Below the pieces are notes generated by a model. It was given only the letters and a program-made list of their open reading frames with translations. It was not told the origin of the DNA and did not search any database. A stretch of DNA of 64,000 nucleotides from Symbiodinium natans (lineage: Eukaryota > Sar > Dinophyceae > Suessiales > Symbiodiniaceae), in the NCBI GenBank assembly GCA_905221605.1, contig CAJNDS010000835.1:124001-188000 (forward strand), read 5' to 3'. Positions 28,515 to 41,600 of the stretch are shown here, piece by piece (within the stretch, counting starts at the first letter, position 1; each line of letters opens with the position of its first letter). Position numbers and translations under genes: made by a program.

Positions 28515-31500
28515 CCGAAATACAGGGACGGCTCCGGGTTGCTGAGCCTGGACCGAAGGACTCCTCCGCCTCCGCGGGCTCCAAGAGCGCCTTCAACAAG
28601 ACCTCCCGCTCACCACGCTCAGGGTTTAGGGTTTAGGGTTTAGGGTTTAGGGTTTTGGGTATTGAGGGTTTAGGGTATTGAGGGTTGAGGGTTGAGGGTT
28701 TAGGGTTTCGAGCTAAGGGTTTTGCTGCAATCGGTTTCGTCAGCAAAACTCCCCCAGAATTAGGAAGCATTGCACGACACCTGTTCAAACCCGGAGAGCA
28801 GTCTTTCGGGCGGGGTGGCCCCAAAAACATGTTCTTGCCCGCGCTGCCCGAAGCTTCTATCCCTGCAGTGCTCACGTTGTCGGGGTCTCTTTGTCGGAGT
28901 GCGCCTGCAGCTTTCCGTCTACTCCTTCTAATTACGAGGCCCGAATCCCAGGATCAAGCCCCCCCAAAGTCGCTCCGCAAGCTGCAGCCTGATCTGCAGG
29001 CCAAAAGGAGAAAAACTCACTGCCGAATTCGTGCTTTGGGCTGATGAAGAACCCCCCTCCCCCCCTCCCCCCCTTCCCCCGCCCAAGCCGGCCTTCTCCG
29101 CCAAGCCAAGCTTTCGGGAAGGGCCCAGGGCTGAGGCCCTTGGGTTTTTGCGTGTGTAGCTGTTTCCGGATTTTTGAGGGCTTCGCATCCACGTACAGGC
29201 CGACCCGGGAAGGTGCGCTGCGCTGCAGCTCAGGCAACCGGGGTTGGGAGGAGCTAGGGTTGCTGGTGTATCACCACCGAAATCATAATCATCATCATAA
29301 ACATAATGTCTGTAGTAGTAGCAAGAACCATGGTAAGTAGTACCAGTCAGCAACCAGCAGCTCTATCTGCAAAAGAAGATGTTATGGTTTGGGGGAGTTT
29401 CCTCGTGTCCTGGGCTCCCCTACAACGCTGCTGCTACTCCAAGGCCATCTGCCGCAGCGGCTTTCGTTGCCTCCGGGTGAAGTGCTTGAAGGGGTGTTGA
29501 AGGGCTTCTTACAAAAAGGGCTTGGAAGTGGCTTGTTAGCTATGCTTTCTGTTGCCGGGCTTTAGGGCAGGGGATCTCAAGGTTAAGGGTTTCTAGGCTT
29601 CGGGTGCAGGCTTCAAAGGCTTTGGGCTCAGGGGTCTGTCCTGGGCCTTCGACAGTTCTCTGACGGCTGGAGGCTCGGGGTGTTTAGGGTTGTTGGGTTC
29701 GGCCCTGAACCGTAAACCCTAAAACCGTTTGGGTGTTGAGGGAGGGCCTGGGGCATCTTGGTTTTGAGGCTAAGGGTTGGGAGGTATGCTTCTGACAGCA
29801 GGGATGAACAGGGATTTCGGGGCTTCGGGGGTTGGATGCATTCGTGAGTTGCTACAACACCACCGTGCTCAATGTTGTCATGCAAAGCTATTGATGAAAT
29901 TTAAAAAACACTTGTCCATACACACAAACCGCGATGTTTTCTAGGCCCACAGCTGCCTACCTTTTAAACTCGTACAAGGAACATGAGCCATGCATGAGAT
30001 TGCACCTAGTTCCTTCCCAGCCCATAAGACTCAATATTGAAGGGTTCTTTTTGACCTTGTGAGCGCCCTCAGAGTTGGAAATGAAGGAATAGCGTGCATT
30101 AACCAATCTCAGCTGTCATGTGTGCTCGCTTGGCTACAAAGTACCCATCACTTCCGCAATATCGTTTTTGAGGCAGGGCTAACTTGTAAGCCGCATCTTG
30201 GATTCTTGGAGATGAAGATGTCTCGTGCATAATAGAAGCCGTGCAATCCGACCTTATGTCGGGTGGGGCTTTCCTAGTGTCTTGGAGTTAGAAGAGACCG
30301 CTGTGAACAGGAAGTAAGCGCTAAGAACCCCCAAGACCCTCAAACCCGCCAATAACCCTGCACCCTCCTCACCCTCTCTGCCTGCAGGCCCGTGCCCGCC
30401 AGCGCGGCCAAAGCGGCCAGCTCCTGGCCATGCTTTCGGGTTTAGGGCTTAGGACTTAGGGCTGGCCCTTGCCTCGATCAAGTCCAAGCAACAGGGAATC
30501 TATAAGTTCCTGGTGATTTAAGGCAAATAGGGCTCATAGGGTTTAGGGAGGACGTTTAGGGCTTAGGGGCTCCAGGGCCCAAAGGCTTCGGGATTCAGGG
30601 GTTGAATTCGTAGGGTGAGGGCTTCGGCGCGGCCCGCGCCAAGACCCCACGACTTCCAGCCTCGACGGTGAAGCTGCGACGGTTTCGCAGCTGCTCGTCG
30701 TCCTGGCCGCAGAAAGGCTCTATGTTCAACAGTTTCTTTCCTGAACCCTAAACCCCAAACTCTCGGCCCTCAAACCCAAAACACAATGACCTCAAGGGCC
30801 AAGGGCCCTCCAAGGGCCCCAGGGATCCGCAGGCCTTCAGGCTGCGCCGCTTCCGCGCCGGGCCACCCGGCCTGTGTGCCGCACAGAGCCCATTTTTGGG
30901 GGGTTTAGGGAGGGTACAGGGTTTAGGATGGTTTAGGGTTTAGGGTTAAGGGTTAAGGGTTTAGGGTTTTTAGGGTTTTAGGGTTTTTAGGGTTTTTGGG
31001 GTTTAGGGTTTAGAGTTTAGGGTTTAGGGTTCAGGGTTTTGGGTTGAGGGCCTGGGGTTTTTGGCGCTTTGCCAGGTGCACGCAGCGCTGGTTGGTTCTG
31101 CATTCAGCTGGTCACTCTGACAGGTGCGTTCTCGTCTCCTGTAGAGCTTTTCAGAGGCCGAGGGGGGGGGGTTCGTAGCCACAACCAGCGCAATCAACCC
31201 ATGACCCCTCTGCCCTCAATCCCGAGCCTAAGTCGAACCCCTCAAGCCCGAAGCCCGAACCCTGAAACCTTAAACCCAACTAAACCCTCAACCCTAAACC
31301 TGAAACATGTAAGCCCCAAACCCTTCAACCCGCCCCAAGACCCTCTAAAGCCCTGAACTTCTTGCCCTTAGGGCTTTTTAACGTTAAACAACCCTAAACC
31401 CCCTAAACCCTAAACCCGAAACCCTTAATGCCTCTAAAGCCCTGAACTTCATTCCCTGCCACCGAGCCGCACGAGTGCCTGGGGGCGGGCGGGCTGGGGG

Positions 31501-34000
31501 ACTCTAGACATGGCTTCCCCTCTCTGGGTTTAGGGTTTAGGGCTTAGGGCTTAGGGCTTAGGGTTTAGGGTTTAGGGTTTAGGATATAGCAGGGTTTAGG
31601 GCTTAGGGCTTAGGGTTTAGGGTTTAGGGATATGAAACCATGCCCACCAGGGGCGAAACTCATTCCAGGGAGTCGGGCTTGGCGCAAGCCTCGCTGATGC
31701 TCCATCTACTGAGTTCCCAGAGTTTGCGCAGCCATCCAGCATGTTCCTCCACGCTTCCACACATACTCCGGATTTATGCGCTCTGAAGGCTGGCAACCAG
31801 GACTACCCCGACGAAGAGGGCGGAATGGCTGAACACCATACTACAAACCACGACCACCGTCCACCCGACAAACTTACGGGCCCATGTTTGGGGCCTCCCT
31901 TAGGGTCCCTTCCTTCAAGGCCCCTACACCAGAACTCCAAACCTATGAACCCCAAACCCTAAAGCCCCAAAGCACTGCAGGGAGCGGCTTGCCAAGGCTT
32001 TGGATGCTTGCAGGCCAGGCCGCGTCATCGCCTGCCGCGCCAGAGCCGTCTCCAGCCTGGCACCATTCATTCGTGTTAAGTGCGGTTTACGGCTCAGGGT
32101 TTGCCGTAGGCTGGGCCTGTGGCTGAAGAGTCTTGGGTCATCAAGCGCATTGTGCTATGCGGCTGGCTGTGGACGGATTGTAGAGTCTAAGGCAGCAAGC
32201 CACCGATACCTGTTCTTCTTCGGGTTTGGGCCTAAAACTCACTTGCACGCTTGTTTGTACATGCCTCTTGGCCTGAGACGCATACGAACTTTCCGGGGCA
32301 GCCTTATGGGGGCATCTCTGGCTCTCTTGGAGGTCCGGAGAAGCCCCAAAGGGGTGTTTTCTGGCCTGGAGAGGCCTTCCAAGCCCTGAATAGGGACCTT
32401 CGAAAGCTGCGATTCGTGGGAGAGACCTGACCCTACACAACCACCCCATCAAACCCTTAGCAAACCTGGCTTCGGGGGCTTTGGGCCTAGACCCGACCCA
32501 CTGAACCCTCAACCCTCTAACACTAAAACCCTCAACCATGAGCCTTGAGCCCTTAACCCGAAAACCCGAAAACCTCAAAACCTACAACCCTCAAACCCTA
32601 AAACCCTAAAACTCCCCCCAAAACCCCGAAAAAAACCCTAAAGGTGGCCCGAGCCCTTTGTTGCGCTCTGCCGCGGGCAGACCTTGCCGCGCTCGACCAA
32701 GCGGAAAGCCAGCTTTGGACCTCTGGTTTAGGGTTTAGGGTTTAGGGTTTAGGGTTTTAGGGTTTTAGGGTTTTAGGGTTTTAGGGTCTTAGGGTTTTAG
32801 GGTTTTAGGGTTTTAGGGTTTTAGAGTTTTAGGGTTTTAGGGTTTTAGGGTTTCAGTGTTTTAGGGTCTGGGGTTTGGGGGTTAGGGTTTTCGGCTCTGG
32901 CGTTTTAGGGTGCTGGGGCTCGGGGGCTTAGAGCTCTTGGGGTTCTACAGGCTTTGGGTTCCAAACAAAGGCCCTCCTCCACCTCCCTCGTGCTTGAAAC
33001 CTTAAAACCCTACACCTAAAACCCCAAGGCCCTTCAACCCTGAAAACCCTAAGACCCTAAAGCCCTGAAAACCCTAAACCCCAAAACCCTAAAACAGCCA
33101 CCACACTTCTACCATCCTCCACCCGGTGATCGGGGTCCGGGCCTGTCCGGGCCGTAGCCTTCTCCCCCTGGCGCTTTCCGGGTTTGGGGCTATTTGGGGC
33201 GCCCTCTTGGGGAAACATCCGTTTGGGGTTTAGGGTTTGGGGTTTCGGGTTTGGGGTTTGGGGTTTAAGGGCTTTTTCGGCCCAGGGTTTCGGGGCTGTC
33301 ACGAGTACGCCTTCTGTGGTTGCGAGCCTTTCAGGTTCAGCGTGCAGGCTTCTTTGGGGGCTTCAGGGTTTTGTGGGGGTTTTGGAGTTCAGGGTAAACC
33401 GCGACTGAACCCAAAGCCTTTAGGCCTGAAACCCTGAATCCCTAAACCCTAAGCCAGGGCCCTGAGTCCGAACGTAGGGTTGAGGGTTTGGGGTTTAGGG
33501 TTCAGGGTTCAGGGTTTAGGGTTTAGTTTAGGGTTTAGGGTTTAGGGTTTAAGGCTTAGGGCTTAGGGCTTAGGGTTTAGGGTTTAGGGTTCAGGGTTCA
33601 GGGTTTAGGGTGACCGGCATCTCTGAGCATCTTCGCCTTGTTGCTGTCGCTGTCGGGCATAGCTCTGCCTTCGGCGCAGGACTTGTGGTTGGTCAGGGTT
33701 TAGGGTTTAAGGTTTAGGGTTCAGGGTTTAGGGTTTAGGGTTTAGGGCTTTGAGGAGTTGAGGGGTTTAAGCCGGGGTAGTCTTGTAGCTGCATGCAAAC
33801 CAGGATAACCCTGCTTTCTTCTGCCTATGACCCACAGGAACGACTGTTACCCATCCTATGGGCTTGCTAGGGCGCTTGCGGGGGCTGTTCTCGTGTCTGC
33901 ATGGGATCCTGCTGGGTGTCCCGCGCGCCATCACTTGGCTCGCGCCGTCGCCTGCACGATGCTTCCCTCCGTGTCATGCCCCACACGCTTCAGCAGTGCA
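28515..34000 (-). CDS. Scattered coding-like islands, product and gene structure unknown
   Basis: Between arrays at 28400-28500, 28620-28712, 30900-31045, 31525-31632, 32724-32885, 33478-33612 and 33695-33750 lie short GC-rich islands that read like protein on the minus strand. Examples are 28515-28617 (GEREVLLKALLEPAEAEES), 30653-30720 (EPFCGQDDEQLRNRRSFTVE), about 31645-31740 and about 32655-32715. Spacing and flanking arrays match those of exons elsewhere in the window, but splice continuity could not be tested. For 32650-32715 and 33613-33690 the plus strand reads equally well. Confidence 0.25.
32724..32885. repeat. TTTTAGGG octamer array
   Basis: After four TTTAGGG heptamers come about 14 copies of the octamer TTTTAGGG, the Chlamydomonas-type telomere unit, here clearly interstitial. 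C-rich units lie at 32540-32640 in the opposite orientation. Confidence 0.9.
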
Positions 34001-36110
34001 TTGTGGCCAGCAGCTCCTGCTCAGAGTCATCTAGCAGCCTGCTAGCTACCAACACCCATCTCGGCCGCCTATGGGCTCCGTCCAGGGCTCCCCATGGCTG
34101 TGGAGTGATCACGGGTAAAGTCGGGTAGAGTTCGCTAAAAGAGCTCCTGGATCCCCCCCAAGTTGTGAGGTTCAACTCGTCGAGGGATTTCTGTTTTTCG
34201 GCTTTGTCATGGCTTGGCTTCGGGATTTGGGGTCCTTCGGGGTCCTGCTGTTTTGGGCTCGGGGATTCGACATGTGTCCGAACCATGATGCAATCAGCAG
34301 CTGCAGACACACGGCAAGACGGCAAGCCCATGGACCCGCGCACCAAGTCTCTCCGTCTGTGGTATGGCAGGCCGTGGACTTTGAAAAGAGCTGCGATCGC
34401 ACCAGTTCCTGAGCTTTGTCTCGGGCATCGGTTGTTTTCCGAGCTCAGGCCGCAGCGGGAGACCACTGCGAATGGGTGTTTCACTGTGATGCAGTGAAGC
34501 TGTCCAGCAGCCTATCGTTGGACAATGGGACGAACGCAATGCTCGCGAAACGCAGGCTCCACGATGCATGGGAGTCTTTCCATTCACAGATGAGTACTTG
34601 GAGCACTGCATCAGATGTGGGGGTCTACGAAAATAGGGGGCCCCAAAATAGATCCCCAAATAGTAGGATCCCCTTGTAATGAGGACCCCAGATGAAGGTG
34701 CCCCTAGTAAGGCCGGCAGACTCCCAAGCTGGCCTTTGACCGCATCTTCTCAGACGCAGTGTCCATCCCAATGTTGTTGGCAGCCCAGAGAGGCTCGCTC
34801 TCTGTTTTTTGCGTGCGCATCTTCTCAACTTGCGAACCCCATAGCAGGTCTTAACTAGAACCTCTTGAAGAATTGTGGCAAGGCCTCCCCAAGATGCCCC
34901 CAAAATGGGCATGTCCCAAAATGGCAAGTCACTCCCCATGGTTTTCTTTCCCGCACGCAGAGCTGCACGCAGCGGCCCTGCGCGGATGGCACGTTATCGA
35001 GGTCGCAGGGGACCACAGGACGAAGTCTTTCGATTTCCTGCAGTACACGCAAGACCTAGGTAGGAACTGCATCTCTTTGTTGGCACCTTTCTGCCAACAG
35101 ATGTCAACAGTGTTGCCGCCCCGGTCTCGCCTAATTGCGGCGAGCGCTCTAGGCACGGGCACGCAGACTCGCCGACACCCGGTGCTCTTCCAAGACAGTG
35201 CTTGCGTCCACCTGCCAGATGGTGCAGTAGTTGGGTTGCTCTCAGCTGCCACGAGTCACTTGTTCTTCTGACTGGTCACACCCTGAAACCTGAAAACCTA
35301 AATCGTAAACCCGAAGAAACAATGCCAACTGCCACCTCTCCGACGCAACACTCGGCTCGCACGCTGTTTAGCACCTTGGCCGCGGGTTCGTGCGGAGGTT
35401 GTTTTTAAATAGGGTCCCGGTGGCTCGCCTGCTTAACGCAGTTCGATGTTCAAGGGATCCAAAAGGGCACCCAAGTTGTTAGCAGCTCCCATGTGCAGTG
35501 GAAGGGAGCAAGCTGAGGGAGCCGCGTTCTCCCCGTGCGACGCCTCGAAGACGCTGGTGCCATCCTCACCAGGCCAAAAGAAGGAAGGAAGGAAGGAAGG
35601 ACGTAAGAATACAGAACACTACAGCCTTGCGTGGTAGAGCAAGATTGTCTCAGCAAGAACAGAGACGGATTGTATTATATGAACATAAGGTATAAGCATC
35701 TGATTAATTAATACCCCCACATTTAAAGAAATTTTTTTTGGCCGGAAGCCCGCCGGAAGACTACTTTCCATTAGGGTGGATTTCGTATGGGACAAACCCC
35801 CCACATTTAAAGGAATTTTTTTGGGGGGGGTTCAAAAATCTGTCGGCAGGCTTCTTGTTTTGCTTGCGGAGACGCGAAGCTACAGCACCTCAGGGATCTG
35901 CAGCCTATTGTTTTTAATAGAGAATCAATACAGGGCCACGGTCCAACTATTGCGGAACCCTGCATTCCTTATTGTGGGGGGGGGGGGGCCCCCACCCACT
36001 AATCAGATGCTCGGATTAAGTAACAACCACGAAAATCTGGTCATGATGGCAATAGTGACTCGACAGCAATAACCATCATGCCAGTTGTAACAGTCTTAAG
36101 ATGTAGCACA

Positions 36111-36145
<35 letters not shown>

Positions 36146-36720
36146 ACGCGCGCGCACACACATTTAGATAGTCGCCTCGGCTTCCAGCCGAGAGGCGTCT
36201 GGACACAAAAAATGCACTTTTGGGCATTTCAGGACCTCTCCGTAACCTCCCTGGGACCCCCTGCGACCCACCGCCTGGGTCTCCCCAAACCTCTCTTGCG
36301 CTCGTTTGGGCTGCACACCACACACCCCGTGTTGGGCCAGCCCGGCTGCGGAGGCGGCGCGCGCGAGCGTCTACAACAGCAACAGTAACAAAGATAAGAA
36401 GAGCAACAATAACCGCAGAAAGCAACAGTTGCAAAACTGAGAACAATGACGACGAAAACAACAACCCCCACGACAAGCACAGCTGGCACGACAAACAACA
36501 TACCACGACAACCACAACAGCCACCACAACCGCGACAACCACAACAACCACGACAGCCACGACAACCAGCACAAGCACAAGCACGACCACGACCTCGACA
36601 AGGACGACGAGAAAATAATAACAATGATGACCGTAATGAACATTAATCAAAAAACAAGAGGGTAGCGATCATATTGGAAATTACGCAGATCAGTCCTAAG
36701 ATTGAGGGCTTAAGAGCATT
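34001..36720. other. Low-repeat stretch without a resolved gene
   Basis: Telomere-like units are almost absent. The plus strand at 34965-35053 reads HAAALRGWHVIEVAGDHRT, then KSFDFLQYTQDL, followed by a GT, but the minus strand is also open. A 26-base motif with ACATTTAAAG is directly repeated at 35713-35740 and 35797-35824. (CA)n lies at 36113-36143. Positions 36375-36640 are built of degenerate ACAACA units. Confidence 0.35.
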
Positions 36721-36725
36721 CAATC

Positions 36726-37157
36726 CTTGCCCGCCAGGTCTGTGATCAGCTTGCTTCCGCCCACCTTTGCAGAGATGCTTCTTGCACTCTTGGCCGGGTC
36801 TTGCTCGACAGGGCATCAAAATTCAGGGCTCGGGAACATTCCCATTTCAGGGCCATGTAAGGGCCCTTGGGCATGTGCGACCAGAGCCACGTGCCCAAGC
36901 GCGAACTTTGTCAGGTCGTAGACCCGTCCTTGGACGTCAGTGGGCTTTCTGCCGATTGACTGCATGGACGCTCTTTCTTTCACACAACTCTGGCGTTCTG
37001 CAGCCAAGTGTCCGTGGAGCACGACCCAACAATCCTCTGGTGAGCTGTGCTTCGCGACCTCTTCCATGGAGATGGTCCTAACTTCCGGCTCCTCCGCCAC
37101 AAAGCACTCGCCGTAGTCCCCGTACTCTGCCATAGCGTAGGCCATTTGCTCGTCCAT
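36726..37157 (-). CDS. Cytochrome b5-domain protein (5' part)
   Basis: Three exons are visible: 37013-37157, 36903-36928 and 36726-36764. Exon 1 opens at an ATG and contains ISMEEVAKHSSPEDCWVVLH. Exon 2 completes HGRVYDLTKF, and exon 3 gives GGSKLITDLAGK. This is the cytochrome b5 fold, which binds heme and passes electrons to desaturases, hydroxylases or reductases. Donors are GA, GC and GA, with AG-G acceptors. The first intron is only 84 bases and has no telomere-like units. The HP of the heme-ligand HPGG motif is not seen between exons 2 and 3, so a microexon may be missed or the ligand lost. Exons after 36726, including the second heme His, were not found. Confidence 0.7.
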
Positions 37158-37679
37158 GGCCCCAATACCCCGCCTCCGGCAGGGCCCAAAGTGGATTTAA
37201 GGAAAACTGGAGCTGCTGGCCGCTGGCCACAACACAAAAACGCCGCGGGGCAGAAACACCATCATGCTACGTTGATAGAGAGAGAGAGAGAGAATATGAA
37301 GAAGAGGTGGAGGAAAGGGAGAAAGGGAAAGAGAGATGAGGGGAGCGGGACAGTCATGAAAAGTCATGCACCTTGCCTGTATACCTAACCACGCGCAGCG
37401 AGCACTTTTCGCAGCTTGCCGTGCCCGGGTGACGGGTGGGTACTGCGAGTGAAACGTCCAAGCCGCTTTCAGCTTTTGCAGTCGAAGCAGAGAATGCCGT
37501 CCAAATGCGCAAGTCTGAGCTGGAAGATCGGAACATGGATCGGAGCTGTTCAAGCGATGAACTTGCGCCTGGCGCCGGCAGGTGCTACGAAGGGTCATTA
37601 TCACGCTCCCGAAACCGGGGCTTCCATTAGAAAGCGCCGACCCTGCTCAAGATGCTTTGATCAAGGCTGGGTCGGCCCT

Positions 37680-37736
37680 GAACCCTAAACCCTAAAACCC
37701 CAAACCCTAAACCCTAAACCCTAAACCCTAAACCCA
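37680..37736. repeat. CCCTAAA array
   Basis: Seven or eight C-rich telomere-like units on the plus strand, just upstream of the cytochrome b5 gene start on the minus strand. Confidence 0.9.
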
Positions 37737-37900
37737 CCCCTCCCAACGTCACGTCGCGTGGCCAGGGACGGAGGGCATGGTCCAGAAGTTCGTGTCCTGA
37801 TGCGCAAAGGACACGCAGCCAGGTGCCGAAGGCGAGCTTGTGGGAGCGGGGGGAGGGAGTCCAACAAAACAGGTGGAGTCCAACAGAACAGGTACCACAG

Positions 37901-37975
37901 GTACCTTTTTGGGGGCGTTTAGAACAAGGATGGTAGTTTTTTGGGGTACATGAGGGGAGGTTAGATCCCCATTGA
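37901..37975 (+). repeat. Copy 2 of the dispersed short element with GTACC ends
   Basis: It shares GTACCTTTTTGGGGG, ACAAGGAT and a terminal GGGGTAC...AGGGG block with 27822-27886, in the same order and spacing. Confidence 0.5.
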
Positions 37976-38274
37976 GGAGGTACCCTGAAGCACCCTAAAG
38001 CCCAAGCAGAAGTCCCCTGAAGCCCTTGCTCCCCTTAGGCTGCACTCACACTCGGGCCTCGTGCTCGAAACCCACGAACTCCCTGGGCCAGGGAAATGAA
38101 GACATGACATAGTACATAAAATGCTTTAGGGTCGTCCAGGATGCCGCCCCCCCGCCACCCCCCGTGTGTCACCCCGCCCCTCACCCCTACCAGACGATAC
38201 AATCCATACCATGCAGGAAGGATCCATCTATCCATTTACCTATCTACCCAGCCACCCATCTATCTGCCTATCTA

Positions 38275-38345
38275 TACATACATACATACATACATACATA
38301 CATACATACATACATACATACATACATACATACATGTATATATGT
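38275..38345. repeat. (CATA)n microsatellite
   Basis: About 14 tetramers on the plus strand. A plus-strand coding-like block follows (38440-38550, containing SGRFVFLGKAIGCETVP) but no gene could be built around it. Confidence 0.93.
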
Positions 38346-38633
38346 ATATCTATGTATAATATGGCTCGTGCAGGACTTCGGGCTTCGGGCTTCAACCGCC
38401 CCGCGCTTGGGGATCCGGGTTTCGGGTTTCCGGGTGCAGCGGAGGCGCAAGAGGAAGGCGCTTAAGAGCGGCAGGTTCGTGTTCTTGGGCAAGGCCATCG
38501 GATGCGAGACCGTGCCCCCGGCCTTGCGAGAAACCGTGAAACATAAACTCCAAAGCTAAACATCACGAACCATACACCCTGAAGCCCTCAACCCTAAGCA
38601 GCAACTCTGTTCGGCTTCGGCTTCGTGCTGCTC

Positions 38634-41600
38634 TCAGGGTACGACAGCTACGAGCCGCGCCTCGTTCCGCACGCAGTGGAAGACGTAGTAGTGCCAAATG
38701 AAGAGACTCCTGGGGGCATTTCAGCGGCATTTCCTTTATCAGGGTCCCTTTCAAAGGAGATCAAACTCCAGGGCTCAGGGGAGCGGAATTCGGGCCGCGC
38801 GGCGAAATCGCAATGGCCGCGACCATCTTCATGGGGATCAGGTCGTAGATGTCATTGACGCTCCAGGAGTTGTCGATCTGCTCTTGGTTCTGACCAGACG
38901 CAGATGGGGGTTTCCGAAATTCGGGGATGCCTTCTCGGGGTCCTGATGATAAGAATACTATTATTTGGGGTCGATGCTAGGGGTCCATCCCCAGACGTTT
39001 GCCAGTGGATCAGGGCGGCTTGCAACAGTGGGCTTGACCTGACACAGAATTAGGCGAGGTTTAGGGTTTAGGGTTTAGGGTTTAAGGTTTAGGGTGTAGG
39101 GTCTCCACAACCCAAGCCTTTGCAAAGAGCTCCTCGTCAGACAAGTGATCCTGCCAGAGCACGGCACTGCAGCTACGTTTGCACCAGGAACCCCTCAACC
39201 TCCAACCCTAAACCCCTTTAAACCCGAAACCCTGAACCCTAAACCCTAAACCCCCAACCCTAAACCCTAGACCCTTTAAACCCCAAACCAATTAAACCAG
39301 CTGTCAGATCTGCGCCGGTCCAGGGTATCGATATCTCGGAGCTCTCCGAGCAAGTGGACTTCCAGCTTCTTGAGGATCTGGCTCCTTGAGGCGAGGAGTC
39401 ATGCAAATCTCATTGGGGACAAGATAAGGGTTTGGGGTTTGAGAAGCTTAGGGTTTAGGGTTTAGGGTTTAGGGTTTAGGGTTTAGGGTTTAGGGTTTAG
39501 GGTGTAGGGTGTAGGGTGTAGGGTTTAGGGTTTAGGGTTTAGGGTTTAGGGTTTAGGGTTTAGGGTTTAGGTGAAAACAAGAATTTGCCTTGCGGTTGGC
39601 AAAAAAACACAAGCGCGACTCACTCTGGGGGCGCGACGCAGACCACGGCATGAGCCTTGGGACCCGAGGTGTGGGGTTCAGGGCTTAGGGCTTAGGGCTT
39701 AGGGCTTAGGGCTTAGGGTTTAGGGTTTAGGGTTTAGGGTTTAAAGTTTAGGATTTGGGTGGTTCCTGAAAGAGGAGTACCCCGCACGTACACAAAAATA
39801 CGATTGGTAAGGTCAGAAGAGCTACATCAAATCAGGGCATCTTCCAGGGTATCCCTTCTTTTGCCCGGATCCTTAAGGCAGCTCAGCCCAGGGGCTCGAT
39901 GCAGATGAGCTCATCGATCTGGAGGATGAAAGAAAGGCCGACGGCGTTCACCACCACATTCTCGATGCCTGAGGAACCAGGGCTGCTCTGGGGACGGACT
40001 CTCCAGATGACAGCCCCTCTTTGGGGCAACTCAAGGGGAGGTTCCGTGATAAAGTTGGAAGTCACAAGTGACCTTAGCAGGGACCCGATATGAAGAAAAG
40101 CTTGGGACACAACTTCCCATGGTGATGTGCAGTCTCATCCCAGACTACCCCGAGAAGGCGACCCAATTCATCCCATAAGCCCTTGAAGACAAAGCCATGT
40201 CTGTTTCTGGCTCATTGGGTCCTTGGCGGACATGGGCATCTCTCTGCTAGAGGTCCCCTAACATCGCGGAATCCCCATTGCAGGAGACAGAAGGGCACCC
40301 TCGGACTCGCCTTGCTTCTCCCGATGTCAATCGGCGTTGCCTAAACTTCTAAAACCCAAGCCAGCCTGCCTTGCGTCTCCATGAGGAAGCAGATCCCCGC
40401 TTGCGCGGTGACCTTCCACAGAACCATCTTCGGCAACCTGGGGCAGAATGTTCATGGTCGTCTAAATGTTCAGGTGTTGAGCGTTTCCCTGAACCCTCAA
40501 CCTTGAACCCTAAACCCTAAACCCCAAAACCCTAAACCCTAAACCCTAAGCCCTAAACCCTATACCCTAAACCCTCACATGCTCCACCAAAAGGGGAGCC
40601 GGAGCTCCCACACACCAGGCCCTTCCTTGGGCGGCCCTTGCGCAGCCGAGGCACAGGATGATCACCACGTTGACGATCTTCCAGAACAAGGGCATCCCTG
40701 CCCAGGCTTGCGGGTCATGTTTGGGTTTAGGGTTGAGGGCTGAGGGTTTAGAGTTTAGGGTTTAGGGCTTAGGGTTGAGGGTTGAGGGTTTACAGTTTAG
40801 GGTTTAGGGTTGAGGGTTTAGAGTTGAGGGTTGAGGGTTGAGGGTTGGGGTTTTCTTGTCAAATCGAAGCTCCGAGTCCTTTCTTTGAGGGGGGGGGCGG
40901 GTTGTTCCTTTCATGGGCAGGCATCTGCAGGTATGGATGCTGCATACCCTGGAATGGTGTTGGTGTGCGTCGGGTTACCAAGGCCTCCCTTAAGCTTTGA
41001 ACCCTAAACCCTAAACCCTAAACCCCAAAAACCCTAAACTCTAAACCCTAAACCCTAAACCCTCAACCCTCAGTCTTGAAGCCGCTCTTGAAGCCTGCGA
41101 TCTTCAGCTTCACGAAGTCGATCTCAGACTTTCCAGTGATGGCTTTAAGGTGGTCCTCACTGCAGCTCAGGGTTCAGGGTTTAGGAGTTTAGGGTTTAGG
41201 GTTCAGGATTCAGGGTTCAGGGTTTAGGGTTTAGGGTTTAGGGCTTAGGGTTTAGGGTTTAGGGTTCAGGGTTTAGGGTTTAGGGTTTAGGGTTTAGGGT
41301 TTAGGGTTTAGTGTTTAGGGTTTAGGGTTTAGGGTTTAGGGTTTAGGGTTTAGGGGTTTAGGGCTCGGGGGCCCAGGATGCGGCACGTTTGGATGATCTG
41401 AAGGTCTAAGGGTAGTCAGTATGGGCCCTTAAAAGGGGCCTTAAGGGCTCATGAAACTACCCGAAGAACATATGGGGCAGCCCGAATTTCAGGGCTTAGG
41501 GCTTAAGAGTTCAGGGTTCATGGTTTAGGGTTTGGGGTTTGGGGCTTACGGCAGTCTTGGGGACCGGCCTTTATGATGCCAAGGCATTGAGAGGGCGAGA

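Noticed and set aside
34416-35060. A plus-strand gene
   Set aside because: Some blocks read like protein on the plus strand, but the minus strand is also open, no family is recognised and no exon join could be tested.
35520-35590. Minus-strand VFEASHG reminiscent of isocitrate/isopropylmalate dehydrogenase
   Set aside because: Only one short motif is present, flanking residues do not match the family, and the plus strand is equally open.
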